Shown here in pieces: positions 11,001-19,872 of a stretch of 64,000 bases of DNA (the first letter of the stretch is position 1; each line of letters begins with the position of its first letter). The DNA is taken from NCBI GenBank assembly GCA_964019425.1, contig OZ025841.1, positions 680,477-744,476 of the forward strand. Reading direction: 5' to 3'. Both the position numbers and the translations under genes were made by a program. The notes below the pieces were generated by a model. It saw only the letters and a list, made by a program, of their open reading frames with translations. It was not told the DNA's origin and made no database searches. The DNA comes from Flectonema sp. DT1601. Taxonomy: Eukaryota; Euglenozoa; Diplonemea; Diplonemida; Diplonemidae.

Positions 11001-11962
11001 TTCAATGGACAATTCGTCAAACTGCAGAAACCGAAAATCACATGACCGCCACTGAGCGTATCCGAGCATACGGAAAGCTGCCTGCTGAGGAATCGAAAAA
11101 ACAACTTAAACGCGCAAAGACTCCTCCAAAGAATTGGCCAAGCAAGGGAGAAATTGAATTCAAAAACTTTTCACTCAAATACAGAGAAGGTCTTCCTTTG
11201 GTTTTGAAGGACCTAAACATTGTTATAAAATCAGGTTCGAAGGTAGGAATTGTTGGGAGAACTGGTGCCGGTAAAAGTTCAATAATGCAAGGATTATTTA
11301 GACTGGTAGAAGCCTCAACTGGATCAATATCCATTGACGGGATTAAAACTAAAAGTATTAATCTTCAGAAACTGAGATCATCCTGTTCTGTAATCCCTCA
11401 AGATCCAATCTTATTTAGTGGAACAATTCGTTATAATCTCGATCCATTTGGAAGACAAGAAAACGATCAAGCACTTTGGAATGCATTAGAATCAGTTGAG
11501 TTAAAACCAGCAGTAAAAAGGATCGGGGGACTGTCGTTTTTAGTTAGTGAGGGAGGAAGGAACTTTAGTATCGGACAAAGACAATTAATTTGTTTGGCGA
11601 GAGCGATTTTGCAAAAGAATAAAATATTAATGATGGATGAGGCTACTGCGAATGTTGATCCGGAAACAGATTCTATTATTCAAGAAACGATTAGAAAACA
11701 ATTTGATGACTGCACTGTCATTACAGTTGCTCATCGTCTTCACACTATAATTGATAACGACTTAGTAGTCGTTCTTCACAAGGGTGTTGTTACAGATTTC
11801 GGTGAACCACATCAACTTCTTCAAAAAGAAGATTCCCTTCTAACTAAGTTTGTTAATCAAACTGGAGCTTCTTCCGGACGATCACTTAGAGAAACAGCTA
11901 AACAAGCTTCAATGAAGCGTTTGAGTTCACCTTCTATTATTCATAAAAATGTTCCTTATTAA
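8099..11962 (+). CDS. ABCC/MRP-type full ABC transporter
   Basis: A 1287-residue ATP-driven membrane exporter with the layout TMD1-NBD1-TMD2-NBD2 and no extra N-terminal TMD0, as in short MRPs (ABCC4-like). NBD1 has Walker A GSVGAGKSS near residue 457, signature LSGGQ near 547, and Walker B ending LLDDPLSAVD. The Asp in place of the catalytic Glu is typical of degenerate site 1 in ABCC. NBD2 has Walker A GRTGAGKSS near 1050, signature FSIGQRQ near 1156 and MMDEATANVD with catalytic Glu. The linker between the halves (about 640-690) is Ser- and acid-rich, a likely phosphoregulatory stretch. Family members export organic anions, glutathione conjugates or nucleotides; the substrate cannot be read here. 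ATG 8099 follows the acceptor AG 8087-8088 by ten bases. No intron is apparent. Confidence 0.93.
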   Translation: MLGPEPPLQKKAQQKCTKPNPFETVSLLSRETYAFLGELLSIGYKRPLVADDMYATLEEDDSALLVKQLRDNWNSELNEKPNNPSLFWAIVKTFRREYSMAVIVGVLEWTAGLIEPYFVSRLIFLLSDEDDDKKVDTNELWMYAGLFMFASLCRAYLHHPMFYRTMHTGMRVRVACVGLTYDKVLSLSNDAIAKTTTGHLVNLVSNDTETFDQAFIFAAFLLIGPIKVIVGAFLIYQHLEYASFAGISFCVLLAPIQYYSGKAYSKFRQTSTVLTDTRVKLMNEIIMGIRLIKMYAWEEPMSTSVLGVRKEEEKKKRLTSNLRAANAAFFFCTTPLIMFVMISIYTNYSSEELTPAKVFACVMYLNVIRLSVSLFIPEAIKNGSEALVSMKRIEAFLLFDEFKPLKQSSDSNKSQVTFNNFTSTWSLGDDVKTKSAQATLKDVTFTASAPELIGVTGSVGAGKSSIFAAILGELPAASGTVNVSGRITVAQQEVWIASDTVRSNILFGREYDENRYAAIVDACCLQSDFDQFQDGDNTSIGERGITLSGGQRARISLARACYQGGDIYLLDDPLSAVDTIVGRKIFEKCINTLLKGKLRFLITHQHQFIPQCDRAFEVKDGQMDEVSPSAYLLSSSSSSSSEIEEEIEEEMPTDEEGVKDDSKSPETSKPKIEMISKEDSSTGGVSLQTYFSYFRHGGTAKGIIFMILAISSQVMFALTDIWLSKWTDRNINDKDDSFHYRYYAIAVSILIVLGVTRSLLFFRLAITAATGLHNSMFKAIIASPVCFFDSNPSGRILNRFAKDLGQLDELLPWIFFDTIQNSLLCLGGIITVSVVNPWVLVVVGPLLALFIYMRRFFVATAREVKRLEATCRSPLYTAFSEAISGLHTIRAYDRSVYFKDRYRAMQNDHSSSWFLFLVCNRWIGLRLDLMSWAFISSVTIAAILVRDSLSPGQVALSLAYASSLAGSFQWTIRQTAETENHMTATERIRAYGKLPAEESKKQLKRAKTPPKNWPSKGEIEFKNFSLKYREGLPLVLKDLNIVIKSGSKVGIVGRTGAGKSSIMQGLFRLVEASTGSISIDGIKTKSINLQKLRSSCSVIPQDPILFSGTIRYNLDPFGRQENDQALWNALESVELKPAVKRIGGLSFLVSEGGRNFSIGQRQLICLARAILQKNKILMMDEATANVDPETDSIIQETIRKQFDDCTVITVAHRLHTIIDNDLVVVLHKGVVTDFGEPHQLLQKEDSLLTKFVNQTGASSGRSLRETAKQASMKRLSSPSIIHKNVPY

Positions 11963-13119
11963 GTTTGATGGAGAAGACAACAAGTAAACTCCGTTGAGTA
12001 TTTTGTGTTCAGAGAGTGGTACGTTCTATTAATTATTTATAACATAACCTTCTCCCACCCATTTTTAAAAAAAAAAAAAAAAAAACTAATTCATCTATTC
12101 TCTCTTCCTTGTTGTGGCAGCAACTAACCCTGATTCATTTTTTGCCGCAATTTTTGTGTTTTTTTCGAGAATCACCACTTTTTTTTTTTTTTTTTTTTTT
12201 TTTTTTGCACAGATTGTGTTTGAGAAGGGGAGGAGGAAAAAAAAAAAAAAAAAAAGAAAAAGAAAATTTCCCTGTTTGACCCTCAGAAAAAAATAGTACG
12301 CGTTCAAAGGAGAAAAGGTTTTTTGTTATTATGGTCGAACATGGATTTTCTCAAAAAAAAAAAAAAAAAAAGGAAACGTGAATCAGGTCTCAATCTTCTT
12401 TATCAATGATTTGGTTGTAGCCTTTTCTACTTTTTTTTTTTTTTCTCTATTTCTCTCCCTCTTCGTTTTTTGTTAAAACATTTAAAAAATATAGCAGTGA
12501 TGTTTGAACAAAAAAAAAAGAGGTTCGAGCATAACCCTATCACGTCACTTTCGTTTCTCACGGCGATTTATTATTATTTCAGCTTACCATTCGTTGGTTA
12601 CTTTCCGAGACACTTTTTTTTCTTCCCGTATTCTTAATTTCTAAAGTTGTTACTGTTTTTACATTGTCAAAGTTTCACTCCCAGTATTCTTTTTTATATT
12701 CTGGTCCAATGGGCAGGTGTGTGAATTAATTTTACCCTTAACCAAAAACTCACGTAGATTAACTCTGAGAAATGGCTGCGCAATAGAAATGAAAAAAAAA
12801 ACATATTTTAACAAAAAAAATAAAATAAATAAATAAAACTAATATTAAATCTAATAATAAAAAGTTTAGAGTCAGAGAAATACAACAATCAGTGATGTCA
12901 ACCTTGCCATTTTTTTAAAAGTAAGTGTCAGTCAATCATCAAGAGAGAATGGAGGGAGAAAGCTCAAAACCTACACTGACTAAAACCGCAAAAAGAGGCC
13001 TGACTCACCCGAGCACTACCTTTATATTATTGTGATCACCGATGAATCAGATTGACAGTAAGTCACAATACGAAATTAAAAAAAAAAAAAATTAAATAAA
13101 ATAAAACTATTGATTTATT

Positions 13120-13235
13120 GAAAATCAGATAGCCTGATTTTCACGCATGGGCGAGTATGTTTACCTCACGAGCGAAGTAAGGTAAAGAAACGATGTAAAA
13201 ACTCCCACAAGTGAAAAATCAGGCCATCTGATTTT
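13120..13235. repeat. Fold-back palindrome (MITE-like) with hairpin ends
   Basis: The left hairpin is GAAAATCAG-atagc-CTGATTTTC (13120-13142) and the right one AAAATCAG-gccat-CTGATTTT (13215-13235). The right end is nearly the reverse complement of the left, and similarity continues inward (TGGG, GAGT), giving imperfect terminal inverted repeats of ~35 bases. A third inverted repeat, TTTACCT (13160-13166) with AGGTAAA (13180-13186), lies in the centre. No clear target-site duplication is visible. A small non-autonomous element or a structured RNA are both possible. Confidence 0.4.
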
Positions 13236-13603
13236 GCATCTAAAATCGTCGTTTTGCTGTCCCTTTTTTTGGTGTACGTCCCACAGTGAGAAATGAGTTT
13301 CTTCCAAAAATTAAAGGACAATCCTATCAGAATCCCCTCAAAAAAAAAAGAAAAAAAAAAAGAAATCCATTGAAACAAGTTATTGTATTCTAGCAGAATC
13401 AACCAGGTTTCTTGTTACGCTAACAAACAGAAGGAAAAAAATAAGATCATGTATTTGTCAGAAGATTGTATCTTGCTACTTTCAGTCTTCTTCTTTTTTT
13501 TTTTTTTTAAAGTTCAGTTTCTGCATGTCAGGTGGACCCTTTTTTGATTGAAATAACTACAGTTATTTATAGCTTATAGTTGGGTACGAGTGAGATCCTA
13601 AAA

Positions 13604-13636
<33 letters not shown>

Positions 13637-14511
13637 GTTGTGAAAAACATCGTTGCTACTACTGAGGTATTCCTTCGATGTGTCAGTGTGGAGTGTTTTT
13701 GTGGAAATATTTTTGTTGTTGCTTGTTCCCTTTTTTTTTTTTTTTTTTTTTCTCTTGCTGCTTTCCGTTGGGTCATTTCCCCTCTCCCCAAAAAGTTGCG
13801 TGTTAACCTTCCCCGGGTCAATTTGACTTGACAGCATTTCTTTTTCTGGTAGTTTATTTAAAGCATGCGATTCTGTGTGGACAGAATCCAGTTATAATGA
13901 TTCATGTCTAATTTGTTGCGTGTTAACCCTTTATTTATTTATCCAAGTCCCTCCCCAAAAAAAGAAAAAGGTAATCTTCAAGTTTGTTGAAAATCACAAT
14001 AAAATTGTTTATTCGGAGCAGGAAACAGATCTTAGGTACTGCGTCACAATTCTCATTCTCTTGTAAAAGGGTCGTAATTATACACTCAAATCTTTGCATT
14101 CTTCTTATTCTTATTCTTTTAGCACTAGCAGTATTTTGCTTTCTCTTGAACACGAGGTCAGCTCTTGTCATGAGTTTTAGAAAGGAAAATTCAGCGATTT
14201 AAAAAAAAAAAAGAATCTAATGTCGAGTGGTCTTTCAAATTGTTTTTTTTTTTTTTCTTTTTGTATCTAAAAAATTGTGTAACTTTTTTTTTTTTTTTTT
14301 TAATTATTTTTTGAAGTTATTTGTTACTCTCGGTAATAAAGAACCAAAAAAAAAAAAAAAAAAAAAAAGGAAAAAATTAAAACACATTTTTTTTTTTTTT
14401 TTTTTTTTTTTTGGTATTGGTCGCAAGTTAGCTCGCCATCCAACGTGCAAATGTCTTGAGTGAAATCTGAATAACATTAATATAAAGATTCCAACGTGTG
14501 TCTTGCCTCAA

Positions 14512-14581
14512 CCTGACTCTGTCAGGAATAAGTTCTGGTGTACCTCTTTCGGTAGAAAGAGAATTGTGGCAGGTAGTACCT
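14512..14581 (+). other. Cluster of three compact hairpins
   Basis: Three perfect stem-loops occur in 70 bases: CCTGAC-tct-GTCAGG (14512-14526), CTCTTTC-ggta-GAAAGAG (14544-14561) and AGGTA-g-TACCT (14571-14581). The stretch is flanked by homopolymer-rich DNA. It could be a small structured RNA, but no known family was recognised. Confidence 0.3.
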
Positions 14582-14714
14582 AACCTGTTCCTTTATTAGG
14601 ATTTTGTATCGGGTTGCGTGCAAATAAATGGAGAATAAGTGGGTAAGAAAGTTTTAAAAAAAAAAAAAAAAAAAAATGAAGTTGGGCCAATTCTTTTTTC
14701 AAGAGAGGCTTTCA

Positions 14715-14748
<34 letters not shown>

Positions 14749-14976
14749 GGAGAAAAAAAAAGAACGAGAAAAAAAAAACGGAAGTGCCTACAAAAGAAAC
14801 GTCCCTGTGGATCCGCTTTTCCCCCTCTTTTTTTTTTTTTTCCCGGTTGTTAACACAACTCTCAGAAGATTCGCAGTTCGAATAGCACCCTTTGAATAAT
14901 TTAAAAAAGAATGATTCAACAAACTGAACGCTGAGTCGATTTGTATACTCTTTTATAGAGTACCACGAGTACCATG

Positions 14977-15011
<35 letters not shown>

Positions 15012-15439
15012 GTAACAAAAATCAGAACAATTAAAAAAAAACATGAGATTCTACTAAAAATCTACTGAGGATATAACGCGAATTAGTAGTGTAGTTTTTT
15101 TTCTCAGTGAGAGAAATGACTCGCCTTTTTTGTTGTGACAAAATTTGTTATTTCGTGTTAGCGAGTGTTGTGACATTGTAAGTAGCACATGAAGCTAGCC
15201 ATTACCTGCTTTAGCCATTACCTGCTTTACTGTTTTTTGCATGAACTTGAAAGAAAAAAATTCTGTACTTGAGCACAACCTTAATAAGTTGCTTTAATAA
15301 ATAAATAAATAAATAACACCCTCCATTAGTTGTATTTCCTTGGGATTCTATCTTATCTGAGCCGAAAAACCAATTTTTTTTTTTTTTTTTTAAAATTTCC
15401 ATAAAAAAATGATGTGCTCCCCAAAATTGGTGTTGTAGC

Positions 15440-15960
15440 GGTGTCATCGTCTGCCCTTAGGACCGACTGACCCGTGTCCAACTGCTGTTGACACGGAAAC
15501 CTTCTCCACTTCGGCCTTCAATGTTCTCCATTGAATATTCGCTACTACAACCAAGATCTGCACTCATCCACGCTCCAGAAAGGCTCACGCCAATTCCTTC
15601 GCGGCATGGATCACGCACTCCTACTCAAGGCCGGCTTTTGAATACCGGACCTCGGCCGACTATGGGTGGATCGCTTGAGCATCATCCATTTTCGGGACCG
15701 GTTCATTCGGCAGGTGAGTTGTTACACACTCATTATCGGATGCCGACTTCCATGGCCACCGTCCTGCTGTCTAGATGAACCGATACCCTTTGTGGGATCT
15801 GATGAGCGACCACTCGGACACCTTAAGTCAGCTCTCGGTTCATCCCGCGTCGCCAGTCCTGCTTACCAGAAGTGGCCCACTTGGAACCAAGATTCTTCGT
15901 CGGGGTTCAATTGAGCAACCCCGCGTTCACGCCCATTTAAAGTTTGAGAATAGGTACTCA
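15440..15960 (-). rRNA. Isolated fragment of cytosolic LSU (28S-type) rRNA, antisense to the genes
   Basis: Read on the minus strand, the segment is colinear with conserved eukaryotic LSU rRNA over about 500 bases. In order: CTATTCTCAAACTTTAAATG, GGGCCACTTCTGGTAAGCAG, GACAGCAGGACGGTGGCC, GTGTGTAACAACTCACC (the GTPase-associated centre region), GAAAATGGATG, GCAGATCTTGGTTGTAGTAG, GAAGGCCGAAGTGGAGAAGG, AACAGCAGTTGGACACGGG and GTCAGTCGGTCCTAAG. No other rRNA parts flank it. It is either a transposed rDNA fragment or one piece of a fragmented LSU rRNA. The conserved motifs are well preserved, so it is not an old ruin. Ends are approximate to about 20 bases. Confidence 0.85.
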
Positions 15961-16594
15961 CATATACGCGTGGTATCCACTACCCTCATGAGAGTGTTAA
16001 TTTACTGAAGATAATAAAACTCTCATCAAACTCCCCTATTCAAGTCAGTGATGTCACAATATTACTTGTCGTGATTGTCGTATGCGAATGATGTTTTCTG
16101 TTTGTTTGTTTGTTTGTTTGTTTATTTTCTTTTTTTTTTTTTGCAAACTTCCTCTCCTCATCATTATCCAACACAACCCATTGAGTTTTTATTTTATATC
16201 CATTGACATCTCATTTTAAAGTTTTTTTTTTTTTTTCATTTCCAAATTAATCACATTTGGTACTGGAACCTCTTTATGTATTATTGTCAAGAAAAAAATC
16301 ACACGTGATGATATAAAAATAATTCTGTGGGTGTGCGATTGCCTCTTGTTTCCAGCAAGCTCCAAAAAAAAAAAAAAAAAAGTAAAATAAAATAAAATAT
16401 ACTTGTTATCTCTTAGCCTGTTTCCGGTTTGAGGAGTACAATACAAAAAAAAAAAATAAACCTATTTATCAGCGATACCTCTAATCCTGGTGGTGGTATG
16501 TCGCTGTTTAGCGATACTGGCTGATTTCTTCTTTTTTTTTTTTTTTGTTTTTTTTTCAATACCATTCATTCTGCATCCAACAATAAAAAAAAAA

Positions 16595-16629
<35 letters not shown>

Positions 16630-16760
16630 CGACTTCGAAACCAACTCTGTTGTAATTCATGTGTGCGGTATTTGATTTAATTTTAATTTTTTTTAAATTT
16701 TTTTTTTCTTAAGTTTTTATTTCCCCCTCCAGCATCACATTAAGAAAGCAAACCCAACAA
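15961..16760 (+). other. Homopolymer-rich spacer
   Basis: No gene seen. It contains a TTTG microsatellite near 16100 and A/T runs up to ~30 bases. The last ~80 bases form a strong T/C-rich tract ending CCCCCTCCAG (AG 16731-16732), a likely splice acceptor for the Trm5 gene. Confidence 0.5.
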
Positions 16761-17987
16761 ATGTCATCAACAGAACCAGACAGCACAGAACCAATATCAG
16801 CAAACTACCACGAGATGTTTAAGAGAACCGTCCTCGTGGAGGGTGTTAGGATCCCAGCCAGGTCAATTCAAGAGACGACGAAAAAATTAAAATCTGTCCA
16901 ATACGCGAGACCCGGAGTAAAACCTGTTCAATCAGATCCAAACGGTGATAAGACAACTAAAATATGGTTAGTCGATACCACAACAGAATCAAACATGAAA
17001 TTAGTTAAAGATCACCTCGGAGAGAATACAGACGTTGTTGAGATTCCTATTCAGCTGACGAGTTCAAATTTTTCAAGCTATGAAATACTAAAAGAAATAT
17101 TACCCAAAGGCGCTACTATTCCATCGAGTTTTGAAGCTGTCGGTCACATTGCACACATCAATTTAAAAGATGAACATCACAAATATAGATTCGTAATTGG
17201 TAATGTTATCCTCGATAAGAATCCTGGCCTTAAAACTGTCGTTAATAAGTTGGGTGTTATCGGATCGGAGTTTAGAGAATTCAAATTTGAGCTGTTGGCG
17301 GGAATCGAAGACTACAACGCTACAGTAAAACAACACAACTGTACCTTTACGGTTCCGTACGATAAGGTTTATTGGAACAGTCGACTCCAAACAGAGCATT
17401 CTCGATTAGTTAAAATAGTCTCTGATGATAAATCTTCTATCCTTGCTGACGTAATGGCTGGGATCGGTCCTTTTGCAGTTCCGACAGCAAAAGCTGGAAT
17501 TTCAGTTCATGCGAATGACTTGAATCCCGTCAGCTTCGAGTACCTTCAGAAGAACTCTAAACAAAATGGTGTTGAACAAAAGGTTGTATCGTATTGTGAA
17601 GATGGAAGGGATTTTATTAAAAAGATTCGCGACATGTTTTTATTGGAAGACTCTGCTCACCAAGATGACGTTCACTTTGCGATGAACTTACCTGCGACAG
17701 CTGTTGAGTTTCTCGACGCATTCCTCGATTGGCCTGCAGCTGCTCACCGTCATCGTGCCGTGATTCACGTCTACTGTTTCTCATCAGCAAAAGACTTCAA
17801 GTCAGATGCAGTTCGATTAGTTCAGCAAAACCTTAAAAGTGATGCTCCACTCTCTGATGTATCAGTTCACCATGTCAGGAACGTAGCACCAAAGAAAGAA
17901 ATGTTATGCGTCTCATTCAGACTGGCAACTGCAAAGAGAAAGTCTGAAGAACCGACTGCAGAGAAGAGACCAAAAACTGTTGAATAG
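16761..17987 (+). CDS. TRM5: tRNA (guanine(37)-N1)-methyltransferase
   Basis: Class I SAM-dependent enzyme that makes m1G37 next to the anticodon, preventing +1 frameshifting; family members act in cytosol, nucleus and mitochondria. At 408 residues it is close to usual Trm5 length. Visible motifs: the substrate-binding segment VYWNSRLQTEHSRLV near residue 205; SAM loop DVMAGIGPFAVPTAKAG from about residue 230; NDLNP near 252, the acidic SAM-ribose contact; and MNLPA near 308, the NLP motif of the catalytic region. The C-terminus is Lys-rich (KRKSEE...KRPKTVE) and could be a nuclear signal; that is inference. ATG 16761 is the first after the acceptor at 16731-16732. No introns seen. Confidence 0.9.
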   Translation: MSSTEPDSTEPISANYHEMFKRTVLVEGVRIPARSIQETTKKLKSVQYARPGVKPVQSDPNGDKTTKIWLVDTTTESNMKLVKDHLGENTDVVEIPIQLTSSNFSSYEILKEILPKGATIPSSFEAVGHIAHINLKDEHHKYRFVIGNVILDKNPGLKTVVNKLGVIGSEFREFKFELLAGIEDYNATVKQHNCTFTVPYDKVYWNSRLQTEHSRLVKIVSDDKSSILADVMAGIGPFAVPTAKAGISVHANDLNPVSFEYLQKNSKQNGVEQKVVSYCEDGRDFIKKIRDMFLLEDSAHQDDVHFAMNLPATAVEFLDAFLDWPAAAHRHRAVIHVYCFSSAKDFKSDAVRLVQQNLKSDAPLSDVSVHHVRNVAPKKEMLCVSFRLATAKRKSEEPTAEKRPKTVE

Positions 17988-18368
17988 AAGAGTCCTGAGA
18001 GGTGTTCCTCGTCGTTTATTAATTGCTACCTTCTGGTGGTTGTTCGGAGTGTTCTGAAAGTATTTTAGTCCAACGACCGTGAGGAGTGAGGAATGTGTTT
18101 ACTCACTCCTCTGTTCATCTATCACGGTGGAGTGTCTACACGTTATGCTGCCGACTGGTGTGATGGAGTTTTGAGATGACTTCCTCTACAGCAGGAGCGC
18201 AAACGTTGTTAAGAAGTGCGACCTTCCTAACCCTTCACTTCATCATATTAGTGAAGTCTCTAGCTGGTTGTTAAACAGTCGGGTCTCAGTACCTTGTGAG
18301 AAGTGTGTTGTGATGATGGTGGTCATCTAATTAATTAATTTACCTCAAAACAGTTTATAAATTAAGTC
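17988..18368 (+). other. Intergenic region
   Basis: I see no gene. The segment ends with TACCTCAAAACAG (AG 18352-18353), a probable acceptor 15 bases before the next ATG. Confidence 0.45.
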
Positions 18369-18833
18369 ATGCCTCCGGTAATATCAAATATTTTGAGTTC
18401 CGTCATGTCTGAGAAGAAGGCAAATGGTCTTGCTCAGGAGGGATCACCTGCTACGATGAATGAAATAAAAAGTTTGAGAGCAAGTATAACGGGTTTGGAT
18501 AGCAGAGCCGCAGCCAGCGAGCGATTAGTTGGAAAGTTATCAACAGCAGCTGCGCACAGAACTGTGTCGGGTGTCAGGCCAGCTGTAGCTGTTGCTCAAG
18601 AGTTCACCGCCAAAGCTCTACTCGGGCAAGCGAATCAGGCAGCGACACGTTCGATGTATCACCAGCAGGCTGCACTGTCGGTGGCTTCAAAAAAGATAAA
18701 CAGCGCCCTCCATCGTAGTGCTGTTCGTCATTCTCTAAATGAGGCTGCTGTGGCTCTTCGAACATCTGATTACGCAGCCGAGAGATCTCATCTACTTCGA
18801 CATCCTCATCATCATAAAACATTCGTATCGTAA
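18369..18833 (+). CDS. Ala/Ser-rich helical protein, 154 residues, unknown
   Basis: Not recognised. The protein is mostly Ala, Ser, Arg and Leu with few aromatic residues, predicted helical, and ends in a His-rich tail (HLLRHPHHHKTF). Its N-terminus (MPPVISNILSSVMSE) resembles that of the next gene (MPSGLEEILSRVVGE). Both are small, basic and Ala-rich, so they may be tandem paralogues that have diverged. The ATG follows the acceptor at 18352-18353 closely, which supports the start. No transmembrane segment or known motif is visible. Confidence 0.65.
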   Translation: MPPVISNILSSVMSEKKANGLAQEGSPATMNEIKSLRASITGLDSRAAASERLVGKLSTAAAHRTVSGVRPAVAVAQEFTAKALLGQANQAATRSMYHQQAALSVASKKINSALHRSAVRHSLNEAAVALRTSDYAAERSHLLRHPHHHKTFVS

Positions 18834-19283
18834 GTAGTAAGGACATCTTAAAGAGTTCACATGAAGAATGGAACTGTTTGTTAGACAACAGCAACTTGTG
18901 TCATCCACACTTCGGTAGTAAAAATTACCGATCGACTTCTTACACACCAATACACCTTATAGTCGTTCTTCACGAGTAGTATAGACTGGGGTGAGTTACA
19001 CCTCCGCTGTGAATGGAGTCAGTTTGATCTTCACATCTCATGTTGGGATTTGATGTGTTGTTCGAATGTATTTTTGTTTATTTTATTTACTTTACTTTAC
19101 ACGTCCAATTGGTTGGACAGTTTAGGCAGTCGTTCCATTCGATGATTTTCTTGCATTTCTTGGCAAGTCGGCCTCGTTCTATTCGTTACGAGTCCGTCAC
19201 CTGTTTTTGTGTTCAAATAAAATAACAATTTAATTACTTTTCACCCTCTCAGTTATGTAATTGTGTTGACGACGAGGAAGTAA
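18834..19283 (+). other. Intergenic region
   Basis: No gene seen. T-rich in its second half, ending TTTTCACCCTCTCAG (AG 19251-19252), the likely acceptor for the next gene. Confidence 0.45.
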
Positions 19284-19652
19284 ATGCCGTCTGGACTTGA
19301 AGAGATTCTGAGCCGTGTGGTGGGTGAGGGTGCAGCAGGCGCAACTATAGCAGCAAATCGACCGACTGCACCAGAAGCAAGACACAAATTATCAGCTAAC
19401 AGATTAGCCGTAAGCGACCGAGCCAATACTGCGTCAAGAATCAGTCGAGTATCAGAAAGACAGGCACTGAATGCAACCATTCACTCATTAGCTGCGATAA
19501 AGATGAGTAGAATGGCTAGCGATACTTTACTTCATGGAGTGGGATCTCAGAGTACGAAGACTCTCAGTTCATTACGACAGGTGAATGGATCGATGAAAAC
19601 TTTTAATAACCAAATTCATAATATAAAAAACTTAGGAAATGCTCATTCTTAA
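19284..19652 (+). CDS. Ala/Ser-rich helical protein, 122 residues, unknown
   Basis: Not recognised. It is Ala-, Ser- and Asn-rich with regularly spaced Arg and Leu, probably helical. The N-terminal pattern MP-x5-ILS-x-V-x2-E is shared with the 154-residue protein just upstream, which suggests tandem duplication; the remainder has little obvious identity. The C-terminal third is Ser/Asn-rich. An acceptor (AG 19251-19252) lies 32 bases before the ATG. Confidence 0.62.
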   Translation: MPSGLEEILSRVVGEGAAGATIAANRPTAPEARHKLSANRLAVSDRANTASRISRVSERQALNATIHSLAAIKMSRMASDTLLHGVGSQSTKTLSSLRQVNGSMKTFNNQIHNIKNLGNAHS

Positions 19653-19872
19653 AGTTGTGTGTTTCCCAACGACACTACTTTCATTCATTCAAGATAACCA
19701 ACCTGCTTTATGTTACTGATTGAATTGTTTCTGTTTCGAACGAGGCCTTACACTGGCTGCTGTGTTACACACATCAGAGAGATTATTTTCTTTGTAAATG
19801 TTAACGTTTTTGATGACTTAAAAAAAAATTTTTTTTCCCCCCCCTCCCTAACCAGAAATCCACAAAAGAACA

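Larger units (their letters stand above)
11963..15439 (+). other. Gene-free, homopolymer-rich region
   Basis: No credible protein gene in 3.5 kb. It contains dozens of A or T runs up to ~30 bases; short frames encode mostly Lys or Phe. Notable structures are a palindromic fold-back at 13120-13235 and a cluster of three hairpins at 14512-14581, listed separately. Confidence 0.5.

Noticed and set aside
12515-12545. Possible tRNA T-loop (GGTTCGAGC) in an A-rich stretch
   Set aside because: No acceptor, D or anticodon stems could be built around it.
15488-16008. Three + strand frames of 77-96 residues
   Set aside because: They lie on the strand opposite to the LSU rRNA fragment and follow from its stop-poor, GC-richer sequence.
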